Translations under genes and position numbers: made by a program
The notes under the pieces: model-generated
Told to the model about the DNA's origin: nothing
What the model saw: the letters and a program-made list of their open reading frames with translations, nothing else
Databases searched by the model: none
In this document: positions 1 to 11,784 of the stretch, piece after piece
Layout: each line of letters starts with the position of its first letter
Position numbering within the stretch: the first letter of the stretch is position 1
NCBI RefSeq assembly: GCF_000400465.1
Contig: NW_008806275.1
Location: 660,728-724,727 of the forward strand
DNA from: Wallemia ichthyophaga EXF-994
Taxonomy: Eukaryota > Basidiomycota > Wallemiomycetes > Wallemiales > Wallemiaceae
DNA length: 64,000 nucleotides
Reading direction: 5' to 3'

Positions 1-2811
1 GGGCCATCAGCGTTATTCGTCATGGTACCCCCTTTCTTCTCTAGTTTTTCTTTGTTGCTTTTCGGTGTCGAAGATTTACGCACGCTTATCGCATGTGTAG
101 GGATAAGACTGGGAGAAGGAGTGCTCATCCGTCTATTGGCAGGTGGGGTGAGTAGACTGGTGTCAGGTTCAGTACGCGTGCCGGTACCCATACCGGTGCT
201 ATTTCTTTGTCTGTGCTTCTGATTCTGCTCATCACGACTACTGCTTCCGATACTGCCTGCGCCACTCACACCACTCGAAAGGGAGTGATTGCGCATGAGT
301 TTGGGTATGTGTGAGCTATTTCTTCCATCGCGAGTACTTTGATTCTGCACGCTTTGGACGCTCTGGCTCCGTCTGTGGATATCTTCTGGGCTTTTCGGTT
401 GGGTAGTAGAAGAGGACGTGCGGCTTGGTTTGGCGCCGAAGCCGGAGCGTACTGAAGGCGGTGTTGATGGTGAGTGTGAGTGTGAGTTTGATGTTGAAGA
501 TGAGGCTGAACTATACGCTACGGGACGTCTTCCGGGGTATTTGCTAGGAGTATTTTGACTGCTTTGCCTGGTTTGCGTGGTTGGCGTAGTGCGAGGGGAT
601 GAATTGCGCATCGCACTCGCTGTCGATGTACCGTTTGGTGTAGACGTGCTCGCGCTTAGGCTACCGGCGCGACGAGGAGGCATCTCGCGCGATACAGCAT
701 CTCTAGAAGGACTGGCGCTGACTGAAGCAGTACGAAATGGAGTGGACGTCGTACGTGTGTGCGTGTGAGTGGGTGTGATAATATTCTTGCTACTACCACC
801 ACCAGCCGCATTGCGAATCGTACCTGCTGCACTGCGCAATACACTCGCTCTCAACCCATCACTGTCATCTTTACGTCCTGCGTTGACCGGTTTCCTCACC
901 ACCCTGCGAGTTGTTTTTGGTGGGGAGGGTGAGGGTGTGTGGGGGGGTGCCTTAGGTTTTTGGGCTGCATTCATTTGGGGTGTTTGAGAGGTTTGTTCAA
1001 GTAGATCACTAACTGGCAAGTCTAGTTCTGTTGTTTGGTGTGTGACTCACTTGTTAGCCATCCACTCTCACCAAAAACGCTCTCACTCACCTATGCTCAG
1101 CTCATCGAGTGCCCAGTCATCAAGCAAACCAAATCCACCTGCGGGATGCACATTCGAGAGCTTGACGTTCATCCACCTATTCCTCAACACTCCCAGAATC
1201 CTCTTGCGCTCCTCTTCGCACGTCTCGCGCGTGCTAGGCGTCAAGCATCTTCCGCCGTCCTGCTGGTGCTGTTGGTGCTCGTGCTCGTGCTCAATTTCCT
1301 CCGATCTGCGCAGCACTTTTTGAGTAAAGAGCTGGTAAACCAAGGCGCAATTATCGTCGTTGAGTATCTCCACAATAAGTTCGAGCAAGTGATCGAACGA
1401 GTCAGTAGAGAAGCCGACGCCGCGGACGAGGTCCCAGAACGACGGTGAGTCGAGAACGCCGGCGAGATGTTCGCTCAGCACGCACTTGATCTGAGCATCG
1501 ACTGCGTCAAGCATGCTGTGCAACTCATTCACCCATCCGCTATAACGCATCTCATTAGCAAGACGCTCTCTGGCACAAGCCACGCCACGCATTGTGCTAA
1601 TCAGCGTCAAAGCCCCAACACCCTCGTTGACACCCTGCACTAACTTTCGACGCGTCACAAGAGGCAGCTCCGCTACATCCCTGTTCCACATATCTCCGAA
1701 GGCTTTGGTGCATACTTGGATAGCTGAAGCTTCCAAATCGGGCTCGTTCGTCGTTTCTCTCACTGCAAAGGCGAGGATGCGGGGTATACGAGAGAGACAT
1801 TGTCGGTAGTTGGGTGTTTTGTGCGCAAACCTAAAGTAGCTGGCCATCTCGGCTATCCTGGCTACAATCTGCTCCTTGAGTGGCTGGACATCGAGATATT
1901 CGGCCGCATCGTACACCTCGAAAGCAGTACCGAGGTCGAGGGTGCGATTGGAAAAAACGACCGTTCCAGCGTAAAGATAACCCAACGCAAAATGGAGAGA
2001 AGCAGGGGTAAATGGTGGTTGGTGGAGAGTAATTGTGCGCGGTGCTCGTGCGTCCGCGTTTGCGTTTTGAACGGATTCGAAAAAGCCACTGCTGGTGGAG
2101 AGAATGTTGGCAAAGTAAGTAGACCGCGAGGCGAGGATGGCTCTATGGGCAGAGAAGGTTGCGTCTATTTCGTCATTGTCTTGTTCGTCAGTGTCAGTGT
2201 CTGTGTGAGCGTGTGCGTCCGTAGCCTGGTCGCGATCATCACCAACGAGTATAATCTTGACGTCTGAAAAGAGAGTGGATCTCCACATGTACACCAAATC
2301 AAAGCGCATCTTCTGCCGACGTTCGTCGGTGCTTTGTGTATCGACGAGTGGCTGGTCGAATAAAAAATCAAAGCTGTCTCCATCGTCTGCCGTGTATAGG
2401 AATTTGAGTGCAGATGAGAGGATAGCAGGGGATGTTGATTGTGGGAGAGTGAGTGTGTTGCACGCTGGATTTGGCGACGGAGATGGAGATGGAGATGGAG
2501 ATGGAGAGATGGTCGTGTTATTTGAAAATTCGTTTGCAACGCCTCCAAGCCGTGGTAGATACTTGCTCAAGAATTGGCTTGGGGCACGGGCGTATAAGAT
2601 TGCTACAGGGTCGTGTAAATATAAATATTAATATTAATACACACTCACCCTTATGCGCATACACCAGTTCATCCTCACCGCCGTCCTGTTTCCAGCTTAT
2701 ATCGCTGTATCTCGATTGGGCGTTGGAGAATAAATCAGCGAGATCACTGAGCCAGGCTTCTTCCGACTGGCGCTCGCTGTCCCTTGCTTTGCTCTGCCAG
2801 TTGACTGACAT
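1..2811 (-). CDS. BTB/POZ domain protein, 3' end cut by window edge
   Basis: Exons read as 2811-2649, 2602-1091 and 1027-<1; both introns (46 and 63 nt) have GTGAGT donors and keep frame. The N-terminal third holds a BTB/POZ fold: the segment beginning YMWRSTLFSDVKIIL, then FSAHRAILASRSTYF, then ALGYLYAGTVVF, typical of a dimerising adaptor domain. An acidic TDTDTDEQDNDE insertion interrupts the domain. The middle is helical with no recognised domain. The last exon encodes at least 340 residues of Ser/Thr/Arg/Pro-rich, low-complexity sequence that is still open at base 1, so the C-terminus lies outside the window. A GGAGAT hexamer run (about 2476-2505) encodes a Ser-Pro repeat. BTB proteins often act as Cul3 adaptors or scaffolds; the specific role here is unknown. 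An in-frame ATG at 2883 is an alternative start. Confidence 0.8.
2476..2505. repeat. GGAGAT hexamer microsatellite inside the BTB gene
   Basis: About five in-frame copies of GGAGAT/GGCGAC on the plus strand encode alternating Ser-Pro on the minus strand in the BTB gene. As a multiple of three it can change length without breaking the frame. Confidence 0.7.
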
Positions 2812-2998
2812 GATGGTTGTTTGGCTGAGAGAGCTGAGAGGCAAGCAAACAGACAAACAAAGACAGCGGGTATTATTGGACATCAAGTGAACATTATCTA
2901 AACTCAGGGCATCGCTATTACATCAAATGCATTTGCCCCTTAAAACTAAAACAAATTGAAACAGATGAGATAACGTGTGGTAAAATATTCCAAGGCTT

Positions 2999-4670
2999 TT
3001 ATAGCGGGTGACTGTGGCTATTGTGGCTGTTGTGGCTGTTGTGGCTCTGGTTATTACTCCATTGCCTCTCGCTCCTACGCCCATATATACTACCAGACGG
3101 TGATGTCAGTGCCACAGCGGGCAGCTCATAGCTTGCGAACGAAGGCACCGGTTTACGGGGCGGGACGTGGCTGTAGTGAGAGTTGTAAGTGGTGTTGCTG
3201 CTATTTTGTCTGTTGTGGGTGTATTGCGGCTGTGAATGGGTGAAAGTGTGAGTTTGATTAGGAGTGTGATTGTGAGTTTGACTTTGAGCTTGATCTATAT
3301 TGCTTAGGGTTGGAAATTTCTGATGCTCTGGCTGCTCTGGTGTGCACTTATGCACCACACTGACAGCCTGCCCAAACTCTCTACCCTTCACTTCATTTCC
3401 ATCTGAATCCTGCGCGCCCCTCTGGCTGTTAACAATAGTACTACCGTCTACATCTTCAATGCTCGACAACTTGCTGAACTGTCTCCTGTCCGAGCTGTCT
3501 AGTCTGTTGACTCCTTCTGTGTCAAGTTGAGGGTGTGATTGTGAATGTGAATATGAGCGTGAAAGTGATTGCGAGAGTGAGAGAGAATGCTGCGACCTGC
3601 CACGCGAGTTAGAAAGCCACGAGCTGCTACTTTCGTCGAGGGACCGCGACGACAGAGTGGAAGAGTGTGAGTGTGATTGAGCATGTGAATGAGAGCATCT
3701 GCCAAAGAACCTTGAGAGTCCATCGAGGCCCCACACACTAAGCATTTCTCTTTGCGTAGCAAATATGACAAAGCTAGACAAAGAATCCGTAGCGGTAAGA
3801 ATAGCTAAAGATTTATGAATAGTTTTTGTGCGATACTCAACACAAGCAACGACGAGTGTCATAATGATCCACACTAAATAAAGGGCTACGCGGAGGAGAA
3901 TATCGCCATTAACTGCATGACGCTGCAACTGTGTCTGAATCTTTAGCTGTCTGCGCGCGCTCCGCCCGAGTGAGAAGAAGAGAGCAAGTGCCCACACGGC
4001 AAAGAGGACGCAGAGGGCGAGGAGAACGACGACGATGAGCATTGACGATTCGTGAATCGAATTATGAGACGGGTATATCGTGCAGTAGAAGTAGTAGCGT
4101 TGCGCGTATACCGGTGCCGCACGCGCTACGGCACAGCTGTACGCTAGCACAGGTAGCACTATCAGCCATGGAAATGATAGCAGGAGCGGGTCCCAGGTAA
4201 GCAAGCGCGCGAGAACTTTCACAGGCTCAGCGGCAAGCACCTCAGCAAGCACGGCCCAGATCTGGCGCGGTTGGATTAGATATTGAGACACCTTACATAC
4301 AATCACCACACACCTTCATCGTCAGCGCTAGAAGCGTACCACCTTGCATTAAAGGAGCGGCTATCGAGAGACACGCACTCGCTATGCGCAATCCGTCGCT
4401 AGGGTGCTTGTTAAGTGGCTCACCGGCAAATATGAGCAGCGTATAGCATACTGATGACGCAGCCATAGATAGGAAAAAAACCCAGCTCGATGAATGGCGG
4501 TGTATGCAGGTGGAGAGGATGATTGTCAGCGCAAGTAGTACGTGCAGGGGGATGGCGAGCATGTGCAGCACGGCGAATGCAACGACTTGTCGTAACGGCG
4601 GGACATCGGGGAGATGTTGGAGAATGAGATGCGTGGCAACGTCTTCAGGGAGACCTTCTAGCTTGTCCAT
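2999..4670 (-). CDS. Seven-transmembrane receptor-like protein A (tandem paralogue)
   Basis: Exons 4670-4314 and 4261-2999; phase-0 intron of 52 nt. About 540 aa. I count seven hydrophobic segments: three in exon 1 (near residues 28-50, 60-80, 90-117) and four in exon 2, followed by a roughly 200-residue cytoplasmic-type tail rich in Ser, His and Gln. This layout (short N-terminus, seven helices, long polar tail) resembles a fungal GPCR, but no STE3, Git3 or Stm1 signature was recognised, so coupling to a G protein is inference. It is paralogous to the neighbour at 5303-7004: both have the same intron position, LP-DVPP near the N-terminus, the GEP-NKHPSD motif after helix 2, and IH-LAIL before helix 7. 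The tail ends in repeated Asn-Ser-His. The tail shares short identical motifs with its paralogue (see findings). Confidence 0.72.
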
Positions 4671-5302
4671 GGCGTGGTGGAATTGATGAGCTGTGACCAG
4701 TGTAACTTATCGCGCACAGACGCGGAGTTCTGGGCACAGATGCGATTAAAATAGGTTAAAAAGCTGGGAATTCTGCAGCATCTGTATTAAGGGAGAATTA
4801 GGAGGTGTATCATAATTGTGCGATTCAGAGATTGTTGGCGAGAAGCCATGGTGGTTAGCGGAGAGGAGATGAACGGAAGATAGACTGAGTGTGAGCTGAA
4901 TATGAGGTGGTTAATGGATGCATACTATGCGAAACTTTATTTACGCTCGCCAAACGCATCTCGATCACTGACGAATAGCGGCGGCTAAATCAACATCCGA
5001 ATATGTGTATGTATAAATGCATAGTGTATAATTATCTGACTAATATTTTATAACATGTTGTGCGAGGTAATCTTAGTAACGAGAAACGGCAATAGGAACG
5101 GCAACAGCAGTGGTGATACAACCAGCATCAACGCCTATTCTGGCGGCTGTGAGTGGGGATTGTGAGTTTGAGTATTACTGTGAACGGGGCTACGTGGAGG
5201 GCTGTGTTGTATTAAATCAGGGGTGTGAGCGCGTCTGTGAGCGTCAGCCTGTATATGCTGGCTCTTCTTAGCGTGTCGATGTGCCAAGCTATGAGCACGC
5301 TG
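4671..5302. other. Intergenic region between the two 7-TM genes
   Basis: 632 bp upstream of receptor-like gene A and downstream of gene B on the minus strand. No open frame with family resemblance and no RNA gene was recognised. It presumably holds the promoter of gene A and the 3' UTR of gene B. Confidence 0.5.
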
Positions 5303-7004
5303 CTACTGCTGCTGCAACGGGCCTGAAGAGGCGCCTGTTGCACCAGCTCCCCTAGACCCGTTCCTGTTCAAAGCCGGTCTGTAAGCAGATGCAGAGGCGG
5401 AGGTGGCCGACGTGGGCGAAGGCACGGGTGGAAGTTCATAGCTGGCAAACGAAGGTACTGGCTTGCGATGCGGGATGCTCGACTCCCTCTTATGGCCCAT
5501 GACCGTGTCTGTGTGCCCCGCGCTACTTGCCTGCCCGTGCGTTAAACTCGTTGCTGGCGAAGAGGGCGTGTAAGTGGGTGTGTCTGTCGGTGTGTGCACT
5601 GGTGTGGCGAATGGAGAGGTGATTTCGCCAATTTCGTTCACTTCTGCCGTCTGCGTATGATTTTGGTCGTCGCTGTGGCCGCGACTAGGGATATACCTCT
5701 CATTCTGGCCTCTGCCATGTGTACCGTGATTTCCCTGCGACGCCCGCTTGTGAACGACCTGTACTTCATCTTCACCTTCACCTTCTTCACCTCGATCCAA
5801 GCCGCCGTAAATATCTGGATCTTTAGCATCCAGTTGTCTGTCTATCTCTCTATCCGAACGCTCAACGTCGATATCATACTCGCTATTATGGAAGTCATCG
5901 ACGCTAGACAGTTTGCTAAATTCTTTGCGTGACGATGGATCGACATCGACCTCATCCATTTCACGTTCGTTGGTGAGATTAGTGATAGCGCGAGAGGATC
6001 TGCGGTCGCTGCTGCCCGTATAATCCGTCGACTGTGTACAGTTGAAGTATCTCGCCAAACTTCCAATACCCCACACCTTGAGCATGTCGCGCTGCGATGC
6101 GAAGATGAAGAAGGCTGCAATGGGGTTAGTGCTTACAAGAATGGCGAGTGGGACGTGTATGGTGCGTGTGCTGTACTCGATTGCGGATATAACGAGTGTC
6201 ATGATGATCCAGCATGTGAAAGTCATTACGCGGAATATGAGATCGGCGTTGATCTCGGAGCTGCCCTTCCGGCGTAAGGTCCTGCTCACGCTGAAGTAGA
6301 GGATGGAGGACCATATGGAGAAGATGATTGTGAGAGCGAGCTCGATCATTGAAATAAGCATAGCGGTAACGTGAATGTCGTTCTTCTGTGGGAGGATGGT
6401 GCAGTAGAAGTGAAGCCTTTGCACCCAACGGACGTTGTCAGAGGCCACGACAGCGGCGTAGATGAGGATGGGGAAAGTGATAATCCAGGTGAAGGAGAGG
6501 AGGAAAGGGTCGTAAGAGAATAGCTTGGCAATTGGGCGTACGTAGCGGGGTTCAACGAGATCGACGAGGACAGTCCAGACCTGTGCGAGCAAGTTAAATT
6601 GAGATAATTCAACCAATAAAGACAGCCAAACATACCTTTACAACGAGAGCTAAAGTGACACCGCCTTCAACGGTGGGGGATATGATGGCCAAGACAGCAC
6701 TAGCAACTCTGACATTGTCAGAGGGGTGCTTGTTGCGAGGCTCACCGGCCCAAATCAAGAAGGAATAACAGAAAGAGGAGAAAGCCATGGCAAAGAAGAA
6801 GATCCAGCTTACGGGATGGCGGTGAATTCGTTTTGAGCAAATGATGGTGAGTGCCAGGATGATGAGGAGGGGAATGGCTAAAAGATTGAGGAAGAAGAAG
6901 CCAGAAAGCTGAGAGACTGGGGGAACATCTGGGAGTTGACTGAGTATAAGTTGCTCGGCTTTTGCCTTTGGGAGAGCATCTAATTTGGCAGGATCAACGG
7001 ACAT
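5303..7004 (-). CDS. Seven-transmembrane receptor-like protein B (tandem paralogue)
   Basis: Exons 7004-6636 and 6580-5303; phase-0 intron of 55 nt at the same place as in paralogue A. About 548 aa. Seven hydrophobic segments are visible, followed by a tail of about 230 residues with acidic (DRGEEGEGEDE) and Thr/Ser/Pro-rich stretches. Helices are well conserved with gene A (WDP/YDPFLLSF before helix 4, WIIMTLV in helix 6, TIH-LAIL before helix 7, FA-QR-ML-VWG after helix 7), whereas tails have diverged apart from short motifs. A role as a cell-surface sensor is likely from topology alone; ligand and partner are unknown. Confidence 0.72.
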
Positions 7005-7423
7005 TTAGAATAATTTAGATATAATATAATTAAGATATAATATAATTAAATTCCCCGCCCCTCACTGTAGCTGTACAAGAGTATATTATTCAAAGACAGA
7101 TTGGACGTTCTTCCCTGGCAATTCGTTTAACCGTAAATCTGTCAAATATATGTAAAAGAGGGGAAGTGGGGAGATGTGGTTGTTAATTAGAAGAGTTAAT
7201 ATTTTAAATTAAATTTTATTTATTTGCTTGTTGTACCTTACTTGTCAGTCACTCTTAAGTCACAATATCAGTGATTCTCGGCATCCACCACACGTGAAAA
7301 TCCAGTCACCTCAAATTGTTATGGATCTTTAGTGATTGACTGGTGAATGGTAGGCTGTCTTGGTATTTTAAATTACCGCTGTAAGTACTGGTTAATAAAT
7401 TGAATCAACGGAGATAACGTGGT
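7005..7423. other. Intergenic, AT-rich, holds a 16-bp duplication
   Basis: 419 bp between receptor-like gene B and the APC10 stop. Immediately upstream of the receptor ATG there are two perfect copies of AGATATAATATAATTA (7017-7032 and 7033-7048). Nothing else recognised. Confidence 0.5.
7017..7048. repeat. Perfect 16-bp tandem duplication
   Basis: AGATATAATATAATTA occurs twice back to back, 12-44 bp upstream of the start codon of 7-TM gene B. TATA-like content in the 5' region; may influence promoter or leader, unproven. Confidence 0.8.
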
Positions 7424-7959
7424 TTACTCGGCCGGGGAGAAGAACGTTAAACCGCGGACATGACTATCTTTTCCGTTGAGATGGTTGGTGAGGATTGCCA
7501 ATTGAACAACGAAAGCTGTAATTGGTTTACTGGGGTTGATTTGTTAGATGTTCCAAGTACTCAAGGAAATACACACGCCTCATCAGATACACCATTATCT
7601 TCCAATTGTTTACTCGGTGTAATCACATCCATAGTCTCATTATCCAAAGCAAAGTGATGCCATCCACGTGGCTGATTGAGTTCAATATGACGTATCTCTT
7701 GTAAATCGCCAAGGTAAGTACCTGCTCTAATTGAAAGAGTTTTAGGTGTATAACTATCATCCAATCCATGATCAAAGTAGATAGACATCTGTGATACACA
7801 CACCCTACGCGTGAATTGCAATGTAATCAAATGTGGCTGTGGTCCATCACTCTGCCACACTGTTTCAGTGTTTTGATCTCTTAAACATTCTAGTCCATTT
7901 CCCTCTTTAAACGAAGACACAGACCAGTGTGCTATAGATGATAGATTGTATTTGGGCAT
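7424..7959 (-). CDS. APC10: Anaphase-promoting complex subunit 10 (APC10/Doc1)
   Basis: Exons 7959-7575 and 7515-7424, joined in phase 1 by a 59-nt intron; 158 aa, a usual core length for the family. APC10 is the DOC-domain subunit that, with Cdc20/Cdh1, helps the APC/C ubiquitin ligase bind degron substrates processively. Family marks: WSVSSFKEGNG at the start, TETVWQSDGPQPHLITLQF, the YTPKTLSIRAGT region, and in exon 2 the near-invariant NHLNGKDSHVRGL (usual NHQNGRDTHVR). The short C-terminus ends soon after, at FFSPAE. It is divergent from the DAHP synthase gene with 164 bp between start codons. Confidence 0.92.
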
Positions 7960-8123
7960 GACTTGGTAGTTGGTTGATTACTTTATATTTTATATTTATA
8001 CGTGTTTTGTATTTATACGCGTATTGCAACGCGCATTTGTATTTATATCTGACTTATACTGTGACTCACCACACCACCCCACTCTCACCCGCAAATCTTC
8101 CACCTTGCGTTCTCACTCAGACC
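7960..8123. promoter_or_regulatory. Divergent promoter region, APC10 / DAHP synthase
   Basis: 164 bp between two divergent start codons; T/A-rich near APC10 and CA/CT-rich toward the DAHP synthase ATG. No specific motif claimed. Confidence 0.45.
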
Positions 8124-9312
8124 ATGTCTAAACTAAATGCACTCGATGATCAGCGTGGGAGGGTTGTTACTAACGAATACACTCACAGCTAATATTTATG
8201 CAGGCATCAATCAAATTAGACCTCTAATCCCTCCACAAATTCTCTATGAAGATCTTCCACTGACCGATGAGCTAGCTGAAGTTGTTGAGAAGGGCAGAAA
8301 GCAAGCTGAGGCTATTGTGCGAGTGAGTTTCACTTTTTATTTACCCACACACACACAACTTACTCACAATGCCCAGGGAAATGACGACAGATTACTCGTA
8401 ATCGTTGGTCCATGTTCTATGCATGATCCTGCTGCTGCTTTGGATTACATCAAGTTACTCAAAGACTACGCTGATCATGCCTCAAACGACCTCTGCATTA
8501 TCGCCCGTACCTACTTCGAGAAGCCACGCACTACCGTTGGCTGGAAGGGATTAATCAACGACCCTTTCCTCAATGACTCCAATGAAATAAACAGAGGTCT
8601 ACGTATTGGTAGGAAGCTCCTGCTCGATATTGTATCTCTCGGTATGCCCACTGCCTGTGAATTCCTTGACACTATTACCCCTCAATTCACTGCAGACGTT
8701 AGCTCATGGGGCGCTATTGGTGCCCGTACCACTGAATCTCAAGTACACCGCGAGCTTGCATCTGGTTTGAGCATGCCCATCGGCTTCAAGAATGGCACCG
8801 ATGGTAATATTCAAGTGGCCATCGACGCAATTAGATCGTCGCGCTCCCCTCATACTTTCCTCTCAGTGACCAAGCAAGGCTTGGCTGCTATTGTGGAGTC
8901 TCAAGGCAATCCATACGGCCATGTCATTCTTCGCGGTGGAAAGACACCTAATTACGAAAAGCATTTTGTTGAAAGCGCAGCAGAGCAACTACACAAAGCT
9001 GGTCTTACTAATAAACTCATGATCGATTGCTCTCATGGTAACTCTTCCAAACAACACGCTAGACAGTGCATCGTGGCTGATGACATCACTCAACAACTCA
9101 GCGCGGGTGGTGAGCATGCAGAGCGTATAATGGGTGTCATGATGGAATCTAATATCAACGATGGTCGTCAGAACATGCCTGAGGGTGGTCCAAACGAGTT
9201 GGAGTATGGTGTGTCTATTACGGACGCTTGCATTGATTGGAGCACAACAGTCAGCACACTCGATAATCTTCGCAATGGTGTACAGCAACGTCGTCAGAAT
9301 AGAAACAATTAG
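8124..9312 (+). CDS. 3-deoxy-D-arabino-heptulosonate 7-phosphate (DAHP) synthase, class I
   Basis: Exons 8124-8154, 8189-8322 and 8377-9312; the first intron (34 nt) has a perfect TACTAAC branch site. 366 aa, normal length. The enzyme condenses phosphoenolpyruvate and erythrose 4-phosphate, the first step of the shikimate pathway to Phe, Tyr and Trp. Diagnostic stretches: IRPLIPPQIL near the N-terminus, VGPCSMHDP, ARTYFEKPRTTVGWKGLINDP, PTACEFLD, GARTTESQVHRE, GFKNGTDG, and IDCSHGNSSKQH with metal and PEP ligands. It is an Aro3/Aro4-type enzyme; whether Tyr- or Phe-feedback regulated cannot be told by eye. The start was chosen because the first exon plus intron 1 restores the conserved N-terminal segment. 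Confidence 0.95.
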
Positions 9313-9551
9313 TTAAAGTATTTATATTCCCATGGATAATGCATTAAATTGAGTAATGTGTTTGTGAGGGGCCGTAAGGGGTAATTAATTTATCTCTATA
9401 TAACACAGCTTTTAATTATTACTCACTTAAACTTATTCTCACGTCTTGATACTTGAACCCAATTTCACTCCACTCGCTCACCCCCACATTCCCCTTCCAT
9501 TTCAAACAAACACATCTTGCGCAGCAACCATCAACAACAACAGCACCATAA

Positions 9552-10610
9552 ATGGCACAAACACAAACGCAATCACAAGCACGCCAAACACACGCTTCAG
9601 AACGCTACGAAACAATCCACCGCCTCCTCCAAATCCCTCTTATCAGGGATGGATTGGAGTACAGCAACGACGTTCTCCAGCGCTATCCACTGGCTCAAAG
9701 AGCGTGGTCGACGGGCTATGGCCTGGCAACGGGTGTATCGCTCCCGCTGCTCAACGGCCCGCTCAACAAACCCGCCCAAATGCTCGACATATACTCGCTC
9801 CACCTGCTCGAGTACATCGCTAGCACGTTCCCGTACGCCTTCCAGAAGAATACGGGGGAGGTGTACCACGACGTCAAGCAGCCACTTGATACGGGCAAGC
9901 AGCGCATCAATGCGGACATAGTAACCCCGGCGCTCCTCCACATTGAGAACCTCGTCCATCGGTTCATACCGGCGAGTGAGCAAAAGGATACGCGCGACCT
10001 CTCTCCAGCAACGCGCACTATCCTCCTCAAAAACGAGGTCACGGACTACCTCACCACCGTCAGCACCGACCAGTGGAAGAAGCTGCGTCAGAACGAATGG
10101 GTCGACCACTACGCTGAATTCGTTGCTGATCAGACCTCCTCTTTTCTCAAGGCCGTCAGCGAGTCCAAGGAGAACGTCGAGGGGCGCACCAACGACCTCC
10201 TCAATATGCTCCGTAGCGAGAAGGAGAAGATCGAGGGACGCGTAGCTAGACTCCCAACCGACGCTCGAAAGCGAGTAGAACCCGCTTTCCAAAGAGTCGA
10301 AAACGCCTACAAGGAAATGACGATACTCGCGAGTGATGAAACTATCCCCGCTAGAGACAAAGCAACGAAACTAGGCGACTTTATTACTTGTAATGGTGTG
10401 TATTGTGGGTATTAGCTGTGTTACACTAACTACCTCCTCGCAGCCGTTCCCGTCCTCAAGTCCCTCCAGGAAATGCTCATCTCCACCGAAAAGGAGCTCG
10501 AAAAGACGGTCAACGATCAGACTGAGAAATTTGACGAGAAAAAGGATAAAGGGGACGTTAGATCTGTTAGATCTGCTAAGAAGGGTAAAGGGAGTAGTGA
10601 CGGTGCGTGA
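9552..10610 (+). CDS. Perilipin-like lipid-droplet protein (probable)
   Basis: Main exon from ATG 9552 to about 10398 or 10405, then a second exon from 10444 to 10610; two donors (GTAATG or GTGTGT) give the same downstream frame. About 305 aa. The N-terminal half has the helical, Pro/Gly-punctuated pattern of perilipin/CAP20 proteins (RYPLAQRAWSTGYG, LPLLNGPLNKPAQMLD, then a FPYAFQKNTGEVY step). The rest is amphipathic coiled-coil-like helix, with a Lys-rich C-terminal tail. Perilipins coat lipid droplets and limit lipase access. No enzyme motif is present. A further donor-like GTGCGTGAG overlaps the stop, so a small extra 3' exon is possible. Confidence 0.6.
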
Positions 10611-10944
10611 GTGTTCAGTATATCATCGTTTGTTTCTCGAATAGGAAGCAACTCAAGTAATTTTACACAGCTTTTCAACTTTTTTCAAATCAGATAATCA
10701 AATAATTACAGCATCTCTATTCTCACTCTTCTCATTCTACTAGCACATGATTCGTCAACGTCAACCATCTTGTACAGCCACCGAGCCAGTTCTGTTGTAT
10801 AGTTGTATGAATATACTTTTGTCACACCAATCACACTCGTCACACTCCTCACGCCCCCATAAACAAGAATGCAAAAAGAATCAAATTTACAAACTTGCAA
10901 ACTTAACGGTCTTTGACAGTAGAGAAAGGTTGAAGCCACTCAAT
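10611..10944. other. Convergent intergenic region
   Basis: 334 bp between the 3' ends of the perilipin-like gene and eS10. AT-rich; presumably the two 3' UTRs. No gene recognised. Confidence 0.5.
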
Positions 10945-11488
10945 TTAAGCACGTGGGGCACCACGACCGACACCGCCCTGTAGAGTTTCTTGTGAGTAAA
11001 AATCCACCTCAAAAACCATTGCACTTACGAAACGTGGACGGAAGCCAGCATCAGCACCCTCCTTAGCATCAGCACGACGGTAAGAGTCACGGTCATCTCT
11101 GCCACCCTTGAATGCCTCTCCTTGCTGTCTGACCTGTGCTGGTCTTGCTGGTCTAGCAGCCTTACGGTGAGTGTTTGGTACAATCTCTGAAGGCAAGTGG
11201 AGGAACTCTCTGAGGTAGTCTAATCCCTCTGGTGTGAGAGTGTAGTAGAACCATTGCCATGAGAATTGGGTCTTAACGAATCCCTTGCTAGTGAGCGATT
11301 GCATCAACTTGATTACCTCGAGGTTAGGCACGTTGAGCTCATCGTGCTTGATTTCGTAGTCCTTCTGAGCGACGATTACTCCTTCCTTGAAAAGGTTTTC
11401 GAGGATTGCTCTACGGTTTTGCTGTGTGGTGTGAGTCTGTGATGTAGTGTGATTCTCCCACTGCCCAACTCACCTTCGAGATAATCAT
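10945..11488 (-). CDS. RPS10: 40S ribosomal protein S10 (eS10)
   Basis: Exons 11488-11474 (only 15 nt, MIISK), 11421-11029 and 10977-10945; introns 52 and 51 nt, the second with a GTAAGT donor. 146 aa. A small-subunit beak protein near the mRNA entry side. Recognised by [57 protein letters not shown] and the C-terminal [10 protein letters not shown] (Gly/Arg tail). The first five codons sit alone in exon 1, as in many eukaryotic ribosomal protein genes where a 5' intron supports expression. Confidence 0.96.
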
Positions 11489-11784
11489 GCTGCTAGAAGA
11501 CCGCCTGTAACGCTATCAACATTTATTCTACTCCTCTCTCTTCAAACTCACTGAGATTGTCACTGAGGAAGGCGAGGGTGAGGCGCTTAAAATTCATCCT
11601 ACGACAATTTCTAAAAATTTGAAATTCACAGGTAAGTGGTAGTATTTGACGGTTTTTGTTGTGAGTATATTGAGAGTCTTCTAATGCTCTTTAAACTTGC
11701 TTTTCAAATGCATTTCCACATCTCCTCTTATAATCACCACAACGTATCTGCAAAACATGTTGATAAATATACACGTACGAGCGC

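Noticed and set aside
1035-1448. 137-codon open frame on the plus strand
   Set aside because: It is antisense to the BTB gene exon 2, shows no family resemblance, and has the same coding periodicity as the minus-strand gene.
7460-7657. 65-codon plus-strand open frame at the APC10 3' end
   Set aside because: Antisense to the APC10 exons, whose NHLNGKDSHVR motif clearly fixes the coding strand.
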